A DNA stretch of 14,322 bases from Spirogloea muscicola (taxonomy: Eukaryota > Streptophyta > Zygnematophyceae > Spirogloeales > Spirogloeaceae), in contig WELB01000068.1 of the NCBI GenBank assembly GCA_009602725.1, positions 311,185-325,506 on the forward strand. The letters are read 5' to 3'. A model generated the notes under the pieces. The model did not search any database and was not told the origin of the DNA. It saw only the letters and a list, made by a program, of their open reading frames with translations. Below, piece after piece: positions 1-10,200 of this stretch. Every line of letters begins with the position of its first letter. Within the stretch, counting starts at the first letter, position 1. The position numbers were made by a program, and so were the translations under genes.

Positions 1-597
1 CGCTCCAGCTCCCCAAGTTAGCTTGTCAGATTTGTTTGTGCTCACCCGTGGGTACTAATGTCATCTTAGGTACCTTAGATTAGGTCTCCGTATTATGTAG
101 CATTGTTTAGTCTGCACTCGACTCTGCCTGAACAATGTATTGGCTTGAATTGGCCTCCCTTTCAATTCATGCGCCCCGCGCGCCTTCTCTCTCTCTCGCC
201 CTCCGTGGACCCTCTGATCGACGGCAGCTGCTTCGTCCCACTGAGCCCTCTAGCTTTGTTCGATCAGCACAAGCTACTTGTCTTGCTCTAATAGATTGCT
301 CTGATATTGCTCTAATTGCTCTAATTGCTCTGATAGATAAATTCGTGCCCTGTTCTCAGTGTGTTAAGCCGCTCTGCTGAGCCCTACACAAAGACACATG
401 CAGCTTGTGACAGCAGACTTTCGGAAGAGTGCGCTACTGCCCAACAAGCTTCGTGCTGCAATTCTAACAGTAAGCACTTTCTTGTGTGGAACACTTGCCA
501 GCAAAGAATGCATAGTGAGACGAGCACTTGCATGTATACAAGCGTTGGCATAACACTCTCAGCACTGAAACAGTGCCATCAGTGAGCTACAAAATTC
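1..597. other. 3' flank of the beta-COP gene, no gene recognised
   Basis: This stretch lies downstream of the minus-strand beta-COP stop codon. The only open frames are short (up to about 80 codons), overlap in several frames and show no family resemblance, so none is called. It should contain the beta-COP 3' UTR. I see no TGTAA motif on the minus strand here (TTACA on the plus strand), so the polyadenylation site is not identified. A small tandem repeat lies at about 283-333. The convergent or upstream neighbour is outside the window. Confidence 0.5.
283..333. repeat. Short tandem repeat, TTGCTCTAA-type units
   Basis: Five degenerate copies of TTGCTCT(A/G)AT follow each other with 9-12 base spacing. 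The two central copies are identical 9-base units (ATTGCTCTA). The repeat lies in the presumed 3' flank of the beta-COP gene. No function is visible. Confidence 0.7.
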
Positions 598-3500
598 CTA
601 ACCCTTTTGCTTCAAAGTGATCTTGTCCCCGAGACTAAGAGCTATGCCTTGAGTCTTGCTGCGTATTCTGATGTATCCCCCGAGCTTTCCATCGGGCTGC
701 TTCTCGACGCTGATATTTACCAATGCATCCTCTCCAAAGACGCTCTTGGCGTACAGATTAGCAGCCAAGTAGCCGCAGTCTCCAGCCAGTTGCGACCTGA
801 GTTTGCGTTTGAATAGAAAATGAGCTGGCGCTTGTGAGGGCACACCATTCTATGTCAATCTCAAGTAACTGTCAGGCAAATGCACCATACGATTCCGGCT
901 CAAGGATGGTGATAGAGATCTATTGTCTATATGCATTCTCCGACTTGCTTTGACACAAAGAAAAACAATGGAGACTCAGAGGGTGCAGAGACTAACGGCG
1001 GTGTCAAGCACTTCATGTTGGTCGATGTCACAATGTGCTCCAAGAGTTGAGCTACCTCGGTGATTTGAGTATTCACAGCCACCTGCCATCCTTACAATCA
1101 CATCAGCCCAGGCATGGAGAGGTGTAGGCCACAGCCCAGTGTATTTCGCACCAAGCTCCACGAAGCAGAAGCACAGCATGGCCAGCTTTTTACCTTGTTC
1201 TCCCACTCAAACTCTGCCCACATGTTGCGGAAAGCCACGTCCGCGCAGGTGGCAGGGGAGATGTAGTCCATGATATCAATATGGATGTCATTCAAGACAA
1301 CCACGTTCCGGTCTAGCACGCTCGTTGTCTCGTACACAATGTTGCCAAAGATGACACCAGTCTCAGTAGAAGAGACCTTAATATTTGCCCGGATCTGCTT
1401 GCTTGCCTCCGGTCCAAGTGTGTAATTCTGCACAATGAGCAACATGCCAAAGCCTCTCAGAAGTAGTGTGAATAAATTAGTCACTGTCGTAACGTGCTGT
1501 AATAGATCCATCAACAGGCAGGTCCTGTACATATTTGTGATGAGCTCAACTGCCGGTCCGTCAAGGCCCGCATGAGAGAAAAGGCTGCTGCTGATACTGA
1601 AAACGGCTGTAAGTGCCAGCCATGTCTCCCTCAAAAACGACAGAGCTAGCTTGCCTGGGCCAAAGGGCCTCATGCAACGGGTTCGACCACTGAAGCTTCT
1701 ACATCGACTCACTTGAGGCCGCTCAACTAGCTTGAGATCTCCCATTGTGGCCAACTCCAGGCAGAGATTTTGCAAAGTCTCAGTCGTACGATTCACCACA
1801 GTCACATCCAAGACAATATCATACTGGTGGACTGTGACATATGCCTCAGCATAAACCGGGTCGCTGCAAGGATACGAGCAAAGCATTAGCAGGTGCTGGC
1901 TGCACTGCAGAAGGCAACTGACCAACAGAGTACAGGGTTGCTGGGAGAGCAACAATCAAAGGCTGGAGGCTAAGTAACACCTACATACTTGCTCCTCTGT
2001 GCAAGCAACTTCTCAAGCAGTGCATGTAGAAGATGTGCTAAAGAGCTGCATGTCTTCACAAACCTGAAGCCAGTAAGCTGGAGAACCCTGTTCAGCTTCC
2101 GCGTGTTGTCGCTGTCCTTGGTGAACTCTCCAGTCGCCCGCTTGAGATCGTTCTGGACCTCATCTTCCAGCTCCAATTGGCTCATACCCTGACAAGACCA
2201 AAAATAATGTGTTGCCTTAAGTATGAAATGGACACACTGGAGAAAAGTCGGAGGCCAGAAGTCAACTGACAATCATTGCACTTGACCAGGATTGAAGCCT
2301 TACCTTACGGCTCTTCAGGTGGTAAAAGTCAATAAGATCGTCGGGCTGAGCATTGGACACCTGCGACTTTGCCTTGTTCTCCTCCACTTCACGATGCTGG
2401 CAAAGCAAGGTCCAGAAGCTCTCAATAACATCCTCTCTAGGACCAGCCAAGCTGAGTGCTCAATGATGGCAAAGGAACTCACTCACATATGCACAAGTAG
2501 GAAACCTGATATACATTTGTGTACTTGAATGAGCAGTGATCAGCAATACCTGCTTGTCAGCAATCATTTCAGCGAAGGCCTGACGGCAGTAGCTCAGCCA
2601 GACTTTCCGCATGACGTCGGCAGGGCTTGCAAGTATGCGTATGCACAATGATATCCTCTCCACAGAGTCGTCATCTATTGGGTGGGGAAGGGCAGAAGAT
2701 TGGCCCAGACGTAGAATAGAGACTAGATAGAGCATAACCTCAGCTGTGACCTGAAGTGGCACACAGCAACATTCAGAGTCAAGTAGGTCTCAGCACTTGC
2801 ATGCCTGTGCAAGTCTGCAGACAAAGGTACCTGCTGACATCAATTTCTATTCATCTCACCATATACGCCGTCACCTGACCTAGCACGACATGGAACTGGA
2901 ACGTCGTTTGCTACTGTGAACAATTATTTCAGATTTAGTGAAAGCCTCTGGACTTCTGTGCTGCAATATTGGTGACTTGTGCTGCAAATACTTGGGCAAT
3001 ATTGATGTCTGCAAATGCAAAAGCATGCAGGCAATACCTGATTTGTGTTGACCTTATCCTCAGGCTGCACTTCTGCAAGCCTCAAGACAAGCTTGGTGAG
3101 CGTGGTTGCGGTCACCGAGCCTAGGAAGAAGTCCCCTGTCAGAAGCAAGGCTCGAAGATTGGCGCTGCTTCCCGCGCTTGCCACCACTGTTGGTGCAGCT
3201 ATGGCAATCTCCACAGCAGCACTCTGCAAAGCACAGCTCCAAGAGCAAGTCAGGAATACCCAAACTATCTGCGATATGGGCTGATCCAGGACTTTTCGTA
3301 CTCCACATATTGTCACCATAAGCAAGCATGTTTATTATAGCCTCCAGTCAAAACGGTAAGCTTTTAGCATACTGGAGTTCACCCATACCCAGGCCCTCTG
3401 CCATGCATGTAATATTAGTAAGTCTTGCAAGCATTACCAGCTTCATTCATCTCATGAGCTGCTCACCTGCGTAGCATATGTGCCATCAGCTAAGATTGCG

Positions 3501-6500
3501 GGTCTCTTAGATGTTACCACTGGAGCAGGCACAGCTGTCACCCCCGGTGCAGCACCAGCTGGCTTCACTGCAGTATCCTCTTGTACCTCCTCTGCTGCTA
3601 CAAAGAAAGGTAGATCCCCAAGAGACTGCACATAAATCCATTCAGATTCAAACATATGCATAAATTCATTCCAATAAGCATATGATATAACATAATATAT
3701 ATTATATAATAATAACACAAACACAAATATGAAGGAATGTAAGACTCGTAGGCTTGCACATGAAGTTCTGTGCTGGTCAAGGGCTGAACAAATCACCTGC
3801 TTCACGGTCCCAATGCCTTGCTCGACTTCTGTCCTGCTCTGGCAGTACTCTCCAATAATCCAGAGTGCACAGGAGCAGACTCGAGAAGATCGAATTTGAT
3901 AAAAAGTATCCAGCAGCCTCGTCATAATAGATTCTCTCAATTTCGGGTTGGTCTCAATAATTTCTCGGACAAAGAACACCACATCAAGGGCTGACGCTGT
4001 ATTCTGCACACAGAACTTGGACAGCTGAGTAGCCTGTGGTGTCCTGTGCCTACACTACCATATAATGACATTCATCATCATCTGCCACATGTGAAATGAC
4101 TGTGACAGTCTTGTCCTTTTGCGGACCTTTTCGTAGGCACAGAACATGTCAAACTGAATCAGAATACATCATCTTCTGAACCTTGACGCAAGGGAGTCGA
4201 GGCAATACCGTATCACCCAAGAAGTCCATGAGGAGGTGTACCACACTACTGGCCACATCAGGAAACTTGATTGCGCACGAGTGGATTGCCTGCATGATTG
4301 TGAACGGTAAGTGAGCCGTGCACTATCAAAGGCATAGGGTAGAATTGATGACAAATGCAGCAAGCATGTCCATAAGTGCAGTCACATTGCCTAGCATAGG
4401 ATGCCGATTCCAATTCTGGGAAGCTGAGCTGTAGTACGTAGCAGATGCTTGATGCCATTGAGGGTCTGACACTTGTGTAATTCCTTGACTTTATGCCAGT
4501 AAGGCACCTCCAAGGTAAGCCAGCGCTCGTCTCACCTGCACGAGCATCTGGCGATACTCCCCGTTCTTTTCAAGTTCCTTATTCTGGGTCTTGACTACCT
4601 CCTTTTTCAATGTCAAAACCACTTCATCAATGTTCCTAGGAGTTATTAAGTCCAGGGCAATATCGAGAGTTTTCCGCCTGATGTCCATGTTGGGGCTCGA
4701 TAATGCCCTCAGTACATCCATAATCATCTCCACCATCACCTCCCTGTGATTTGCTTTCAGCTCCTGCAACAAAGAAACACAGGAGCAGGCACGCAGTTCA
4801 TGTGTTTGCTCCTTAAAACCCCGACTTTGTGCCAGTGTGGTGGCTGGCATCCCAGACATTAGCTACAATCTACAGAGAGATGGCTGTTGAAAAGGCTGCG
4901 GCATTTGTACTAGCAGAAAAGTAAACAGTTTTGTGACTGTAAGTAAGTAAGTAAGTTAAACACTGTTGAAAGTGGAAGCTGCACTCACTTGCAGTCGATC
5001 CAGGACAATGAGCTTGACATTGTTGTCACTTTGGGACAGTAACAGCTGGCAGTAGCAATTTGCTGCTGCACGGACAGCTGTGGGTGCGGAAGACAAGGTA
5101 ACCAGCGTCACGGCACACTCGTACACGACAGCAGCTGATGACGAACCAAGGAGCGAGAGAATGATCTTGATGTACTTGCCCTTTTCAGAGGGGGTGGTTC
5201 TGCAAACCTGAACAGCAATAGTAGCTGATTGAACTTGTAAGCTTCAGAAGTCAGAGGGATGAAATGAAGAGGAAGTGTTTGATGTGACACATCCCTCAGA
5301 GAAGTGGTACGTAGGCAAAGTCATAAGCCCACCTTTTTCACAAGCTCAAGAACAACCATCTGCAGAATGTCACCCCACAGTGGAACATTGTCCAGGTTGT
5401 TGAGGAGGTAGTGCACTGCGTGCTCCTGGAGCCGAGATCATCAGAGCCAAGAGATAGTATTATTAGAAGAAAATGGCAGTATGTAGTCAAGAAAGTTGCT
5501 CATTCTATTGGTGATTTTGTGTTGCCTGACCTGCCCTGAATTGCGACTTTGCTTTGAAGCTGATTACAATGAATTGCAGTATATTGCAAGAAGCACAGGC
5601 GAGGCAAACTCTATCCTGGATTTACGGCCGGATATAAGACAGAGGCTTACATGTGCACAATTGTACAGCATCAGGAAGGCATTCCTCTTCGCCGACAGAT
5701 CCTGCTCCGTGCCCAAGAACTTCTCGATCATCTCCGGAGCATCAACCAGCAGGTGCTCCCCTTGGGGCAGCTTGTAGATGGACATGATGGCCAGAACAGC
5801 GTTCCTCCTCACGAATGCGTTGCGGTGCTCCAGGTTGTCGAGGATCGAGGGCACCAGAGGCTCAATGAGCTCCGCTTCCTGCCGCAAGCCATTCTCCACG
5901 ATCAACAGGCCACATTTGCTCTGCGGCGTACTCACATGCATCTAAACCGAGGAGCTTGCATATCACTGACAACCAAGCAGGAGCCGCTGGCTGTAGAAAC
6001 AGGTGTAGCTATCCTGCAAGCATTTGTGGTTACCATTATCAGTTGTATGTATCTCAGTGATGCTATCAACTTGCACTATCGACTTGCAGGGCCTGTTAGG
6101 CTGCAGGGGTCTTGGCAGCAGGAGGACTTGCCTGGAGCCGGCACAGGAACCGGAGTGTGCCGCCGCGGATGTACTCGTTCGGGTGCTGGAGGTTGTTGCG
6201 GAGGTTCTGGCAGATGAGGATCATCTCCGGCAGGATCTTGCCCTGCGCGTCGGTCTTGTCGATGATCTCCAGGTACAGCAGCAGCAGCTTCTGCACGGTG
6301 TGATCCTCGGATGGCAGCACGTAGCGCACGATGGTGATGAACAGCGTCGGGAGGTGCTCGCCATTGAGCAGCAGCATGATGGCCTTCTTCATCGCCTCTT
6401 GCTTGCGCTCATTGTCGCTGCCCTCCAGCGCCTCCTTGATCTCGTTGGCCAGCGCCGGCGTGCCCTTGTCGAAGTGCACCAGCAGCGTCGACGTCTTCTC

Positions 6501-6503
6501 CAT
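598..6503 (-). CDS. COPB1: Coatomer subunit beta (beta-COP), complete 16-exon gene
   Basis: Beta-COP is a core subunit of the COPI coat, which is recruited by Arf1-GTP to Golgi membranes for retrograde vesicle traffic. Exons from 5' to 3' on the minus strand: 6503-6132, 5878-5651, 5425-5333, 5207-4989, 4763-4536, 4289-4209, 4003-3797, 3625-3467, 3223-3038, 2750-2550, 2396-2304, 2188-2064, 1863-1713, 1427-1194, 1082-997, 796-598. They join without a frame break to 953 codons plus TAG, the length of animal beta-COP. Thirteen introns are phase 0; the 12th and 15th are phase 2. Residues 1 to about 530 form the adaptin-like helical trunk, including [10 protein letters not shown] near residue 105. 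The C-terminal third is the appendage, with [14 protein letters not shown] across exons 12/13 and WAEFEWENK ending exon 14. The start [14 protein letters not shown] is plant-like and its ATG sits in GACGCCATGG. Fourteen introns are GT-AG; the first is GC-AG. Two short upstream frames may affect translation. Identity is near certain; exact splice sites are predicted. Confidence 0.96.
3678..3730. repeat. AT-rich low-complexity tract in beta-COP intron 7
   Basis: A run of TA dinucleotides and ATA units followed by ACACAAACACAAAT lies entirely inside the intron at 3626-3796. It is much more AT-rich than the surrounding sequence. It looks like ordinary intronic simple sequence. Confidence 0.8.
4939..4957. 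repeat. GTAA tetranucleotide microsatellite in beta-COP intron 4
   Basis: Four consecutive GTAA units followed by GTT lie inside the intron at 4764-4988, close to its 5' end on the minus strand. On the transcript strand the unit reads TTAC, so it does not create extra consensus donors for this gene. Confidence 0.8.
5879..6131 (-). other. GC-AG intron (beta-COP intron 1)
   Basis: Read on the minus strand, exon 1 ends CTCCAG and the intron begins GCAAGTCC. The intron ends GCGGCAG before GAAGCGGAG. The joined protein [15 protein letters not shown] matches the uninterrupted family sequence. The nearby GT (GCAA-GT) would leave the frame out of phase with exon 2, so the GC donor is the only frame-preserving choice. 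The rest of the donor (CAG|GCAAGT) is close to consensus, as usual for GC-AG introns. Confidence 0.88.
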
Positions 6504-6545
6504 GGCGTCGTCCCCGCGGCCTCCGCCGCCGCTACCGGCTCGCGC

Positions 6546-6673
6546 TCAAGGCCCCGCCGTCCTTGCCGCCCCGCGGCAGCTCATGTGTGGCGAGAGCCGG
6601 GGCCTGCCGCCTGCGCCGAGACGCCGCGCCACGGTCCTGGCTGCGGATCCGTCGGCGGCGGCGGCGGGGACAT
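6546..6673 (-). other. Two overlapping upstream ORFs before beta-COP
   Basis: On the minus strand, an ATG at 6673 opens a 30-codon proline/glycine-rich frame that stops at 6581. A second ATG (6584-6582) overlaps that stop as ATGA and opens a 12-codon frame stopping at 6546, 42 bases before the main beta-COP ATG. They would act as uORFs only if transcription starts upstream of 6673, which the sequence alone cannot show. Confidence 0.35.
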
Positions 6674-6732
6674 GCGAGGCTCTCAAGCTCTCAGTAACCC
6701 CGCGACGGCGGAGGCGGCGACGGCGGCGGCGG
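6653..6732. repeat. CGG triplet tracts in the beta-COP 5' region
   Basis: Two tracts of CGG with occasional CGA/GGA interruptions, at 6653-6670 and 6702-6732, flank a more complex segment. Similar GC-triplet tracts occur at the NFU start (7212-7250), at 11951-12000 and near 14253. Confidence 0.8.
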
Positions 6733-7210
6733 CTCTCGCGCCGCGAATGGCGCCGGGCAGCGCAGCCCGACCAGGGTTAGGTCTCCGGTGTGTTCCGCGC
6801 CTCCTCCCTCCTCCTTCCCTCCCCCGAGGCAGACCAAAGTTGTTACCAGCGCCTCGCCCGGGCCCTCCTCGGACACCCCCCTACTTTCCCTCCTAACTCA
6901 TCTTCACAGTTAACCGAGGTCATCACCGCATGTTGTTGATTCGGTGGTCGAATGTACAGCGGTCCTAGGCCCCTCACGGCTATCCCCATAAGCGTGCCCC
7001 AAGGTTGCTCATACTCCCTTATCCTGCGTCATTAATCTCTTGGCTGGGCTGACATGAAGTTACCTGAAGAAATCCTAACAGAGTGATTAAGTGACTATTA
7101 GCGATAAAGACGCGGGGGGCCATCACATGCCAATGCCAGGAGTCGGCAACCCCACCTTCTCGATTCTCATCCGCGTCGCGAGACGACACCTATTCCGTCT
7201 TTCAAATAAC

Positions 7211-7213
7211 NGC

Positions 7214-7244
<31 letters not shown>

Positions 7245-7250
7245 ATGGCG
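7211..7250. repeat. GCC triplet tract with an ambiguous base, at the NFU start
   Basis: GCC/GTC triplets run from 7212 into the ATG of the predicted NFU first exon. Position 7211 is an N, the only ambiguous base in the window, so tract length and the preceding base are unreliable. The tract gives a GCCGCCATGG start context. Confidence 0.85.
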
Positions 7251-10200
7251 GCCCTGCCAGCGCCTCCAGGTGAGGCCCGCTGGACCACGTCATCATCAAT
7301 TCAAGCATTAAGCGCCAAGCCGCCATGGCTCTGCGCCAGCTCTGTGCTTCCGGCTGCTACGGCCAGGGCGAGGAGGCGCGACAGGCGCCACTTACTTCTG
7401 CAATGGTAGCTCAGCTTTATTTTCAGATGGCGTAGTAGCCGCAGGTGCTTAGAGAGGAGTTTAGCATAAACGTTGCACTGATTGGTGCATATATTACGCC
7501 GCCGAGTAGCTTTTCCCCCAGCTCATACAGGCCTTTGCTCCACCTATCAGTCCGGCCTGGCCAGTCACGAGGTACTGATTTTACGCTTCGCCTGTGATGC
7601 AGCTGCAACCGGCGCCAGCTCTCGCTTGATGACAACCTCCAGCGGCGAGACTGAGTCAAGATTGGGCAAGTCATTGAGGACAAAGAGTCAGGTTAGTTGC
7701 TCACAGTCGACTTTGCGAGCCGAAGCATCTCTTATAGCAGAAAGATTGTACAATGTCTCAGTCCTCCGAGTTGTCATGGCACGCTTTCTCTTCCTGAGTT
7801 GTATCTCTAGTTGATGATCATGGAATCCATTGCCATTGCATTCAGTAGTGTAAGTGGCTAAGACCACCTTCTCTACCCAAGTTGTTCTGGCCGGCACGCA
7901 GACATTTACTACTGGCTTGTTCGCACCTATCAAGTCCCTGCCTCAGTCGCTTGACAGTTGCCCGCTTAGACTTCGCTCCTCTTTGGGCTTTGGGACGCAA
8001 CTGATGATTCTTCTTTGCTCGATGCAGCTTGCACCTGGGCCTACACCCACGCACTCAGCAAGGAGGTACGACGCCTCCACTTGTTTTCAGGTTCCCTTTT
8101 CGCATCCTAATCTCCAGCATCCTCCTTCATCCAGCCTGCCAGACCCTGAAAACTATGGCTCAACATTGCAGACACAGGTTCTCTTGCAACCTGTATCTGC
8201 TGTGTGACCTCTTGGCTGTGACTGAAGTCATATCTTGCAAATGTCCACTGTGGCATAGACAGAACATTCGGGCAGATGCCTGCCACTGGTGTTTCAGATT
8301 GGTGCTGCGACGAATTTTACGTAGTGCATGGACAAGCTCAAAGCTCCCATGTGACAAAGGGAATGTTGCATGTTGTATGCCGGCTTGTGTCATGCAGGCT
8401 GTACATCCAGGTCATGAAAACTGGAAGCAGTGGAATCAGTACAGAGCAGATGGAAAAGTTGCAGTCTTTAGGAGGAGTGGTTACAGATGATGCTGTGCCC
8501 GAAGGTCATCAAGGGCTCCATGGTTTTCTATATGGCGACAATGGGGCAGGTTGGCCCGTCTCTGATTTGGTGTCTTGCCTGTCAAAGAAGGCACTCAATG
8601 CATCTCCTGGCCATTATCAGTCTGGTAATGTTGGTCTTGCCCTACTTGCAGATGTTCATGATGCACCGACTTCCACCTACCAAGCAGAATCTGGTCAGGA
8701 TGATGGGTCTACTGTGATGTTGTTCTCCAATTATGTAGACCCAAGGTAACGTTTCAGATATTCGTTGGCACATCTTCGTATTGAAAAAGGAAAAGGAGAG
8801 TGTTATGTATTCACCTTCTATAGGGTTGGAGTCTGTGCAGCCAGGCAGGTCATGCTACTGTCTATTTTGGGGAGTTTTTTTAATGTTTTCTAGACAACAC
8901 AAGCAACACACCAGAGTGAGGCGAGATCTTGATACTGACGTACCACTTGTCTGCAGATGTAGGGCATTGATCAGTCGATGACAGATTCTCTGCCATGCAA
9001 CATTGACTCTGCTGACATTGCTGTGCAGGGACGGGGTTAAGTTTGCTGGGGTGTACGCAGTATATGCTGAGGATGGTGCATTGCAGTACATCGGTTATTC
9101 CAGAAATGTCATTCTTGGTTTGAAGGTCAGTACCAAGAGGGTGGCCATGGTTGCCCTTTTGCACAGGTCGTCCATGAATTCTTTTCCGGTTGTCCATGTA
9201 TACTTCATCGCGATATCAGCAATAATATGGTGTGTGCAGCCAAGCTTGCAGTCAAGGATTTTGATATCCTAGTACATGTGCAGGCTCATCGGAGTAGAGT
9301 TGGACCTGCCAGATGCTCGGCGGTCCGTGTGAAGATGTACACTGAGGCAGCCATGGTCACACGAGCTAGACTGCAAGAGGAATGCGAGCTCTGGCTTGCA
9401 CAAGCTGCTCCACCACCAGGAAACAGCACTGAGCGGTGAGGAGCGTCATAAGTTTCCTTAACCTAGAATACTAAACCTTAAATCTCACACTTGTAAATCC
9501 TAAAAACCTGGTGAACGATGTGAAGTCCTGTTTGGGTTCTCATTTGCTAGTGGGCATTTTGTGACAGCTTCTTTCTCTGGACCATGTTCTATTACTGTGG
9601 ACACAATGAAAGGACACCATATGCTCATCAAGGCTGTCAATATGCTCAATGCAGGGCTTTGTGGGAGGGGACAGCAGGCACTGCGGCAGCCTACATGACC
9701 GAGGAGGACAAGGCAGCTTATGAAGAGAAGAAGCTGAAGATGAGGAAGGCCATGGGGGAGAATCTGTATGATGATGTGGAAGGGGAGACGGAGGACTCTA
9801 AGACACGCCGTCTTCGGCTGCTGCAGGTCAGTCGGCACAGACCCTCGCTTATTCTTTGCCAAGCCAAACAGCAATTGATAGCCACCCCTTGATTTTGCAG
9901 TGCGCCTTGAAGCCTTCTATGAGGTTAGTCAGTTGGTAGGCAGCAAGCATGGATCACACAGCTGACTGCTTCTGGTTGAGTAAGAAGTCCATTGAAGTCT
10001 AGTGATTGATAGGTGGAAGTGCCAGGCATCCATTTGTGTCATAGCCGGATTGACAGGCTTAGCTAGACATGCGGGTTGGAGAGCTTTTTGTCAGTGGGCA
10101 TCAATTTTACTTGTGCAGGCAGTAGAGGGCGACGACTGGAGCAGCGTGATTGATGGCCAAACAACAGAGACACTGCACGAACAAGAGCCTACCACTTCTG

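Larger units (their letters stand above)
6504..7244. promoter_or_regulatory. Divergent promoter and 5' UTR region between beta-COP and the NFU gene
   Basis: The two start codons face away from each other with 741 bases between them, so this interval must hold both 5' UTRs and both promoters, or one bidirectional promoter. Its beta-COP side (about 6504-6880) is strongly GC- and CpG-rich with CGG triplet tracts. The NFU side is more mixed until the GCC tract just before 7245. No convincing TATA box is seen. Two short minus-strand upstream frames lie at 6581-6673 and 6546-6584. Confidence 0.65.

Noticed and set aside
1670-1700. GGTTCGACCAC resembling a tRNA B box
   Set aside because: No matching A box, acceptor stem or cloverleaf can be built around it, and it lies within beta-COP intron 13.
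1098-1955. Single 285-codon minus-strand frame
   Set aside because: It is not one exon. It contains beta-COP exons 13 and 14 plus the in-frame intron 13 (1428-1712), whose translation interrupts the conserved sequence between VERPQ and NYTLGPEA.
6024-6896. Long plus-strand open frame of 290 codons over the start of beta-COP
   Set aside because: It is antisense to beta-COP exon 1 and the GC-rich 5' region, has Arg/Ala/Leu-biased low-complexity translation and no family resemblance. The minus-strand frame is clearly the conserved one.
8066-8090. A 25-base intron between AG|GTACGA and TTTTCAG in the NFU gene
   Set aside because: It is too short to be spliced, and reading through it keeps the frame, so 8028-8177 is treated as one exon.
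8398-8410. Earlier acceptor (CATGCAG) for NFU exon 4
   Set aside because: It would require phase 2 from the previous exon, which only the rejected 25-base intron or skipping most of exon 3 would give. The acceptor at 8409-8410 fits phase 0. Transcript data could reverse this choice.
9584-9654. Upstream extension of NFU exon 8 (MFYYCGHNERTPYAHQ...)
   Set aside because: It is intron 7 read in frame. The acceptor at 9653-9654 restores the split Arg codon from exon 7 and leads into the conserved linker.
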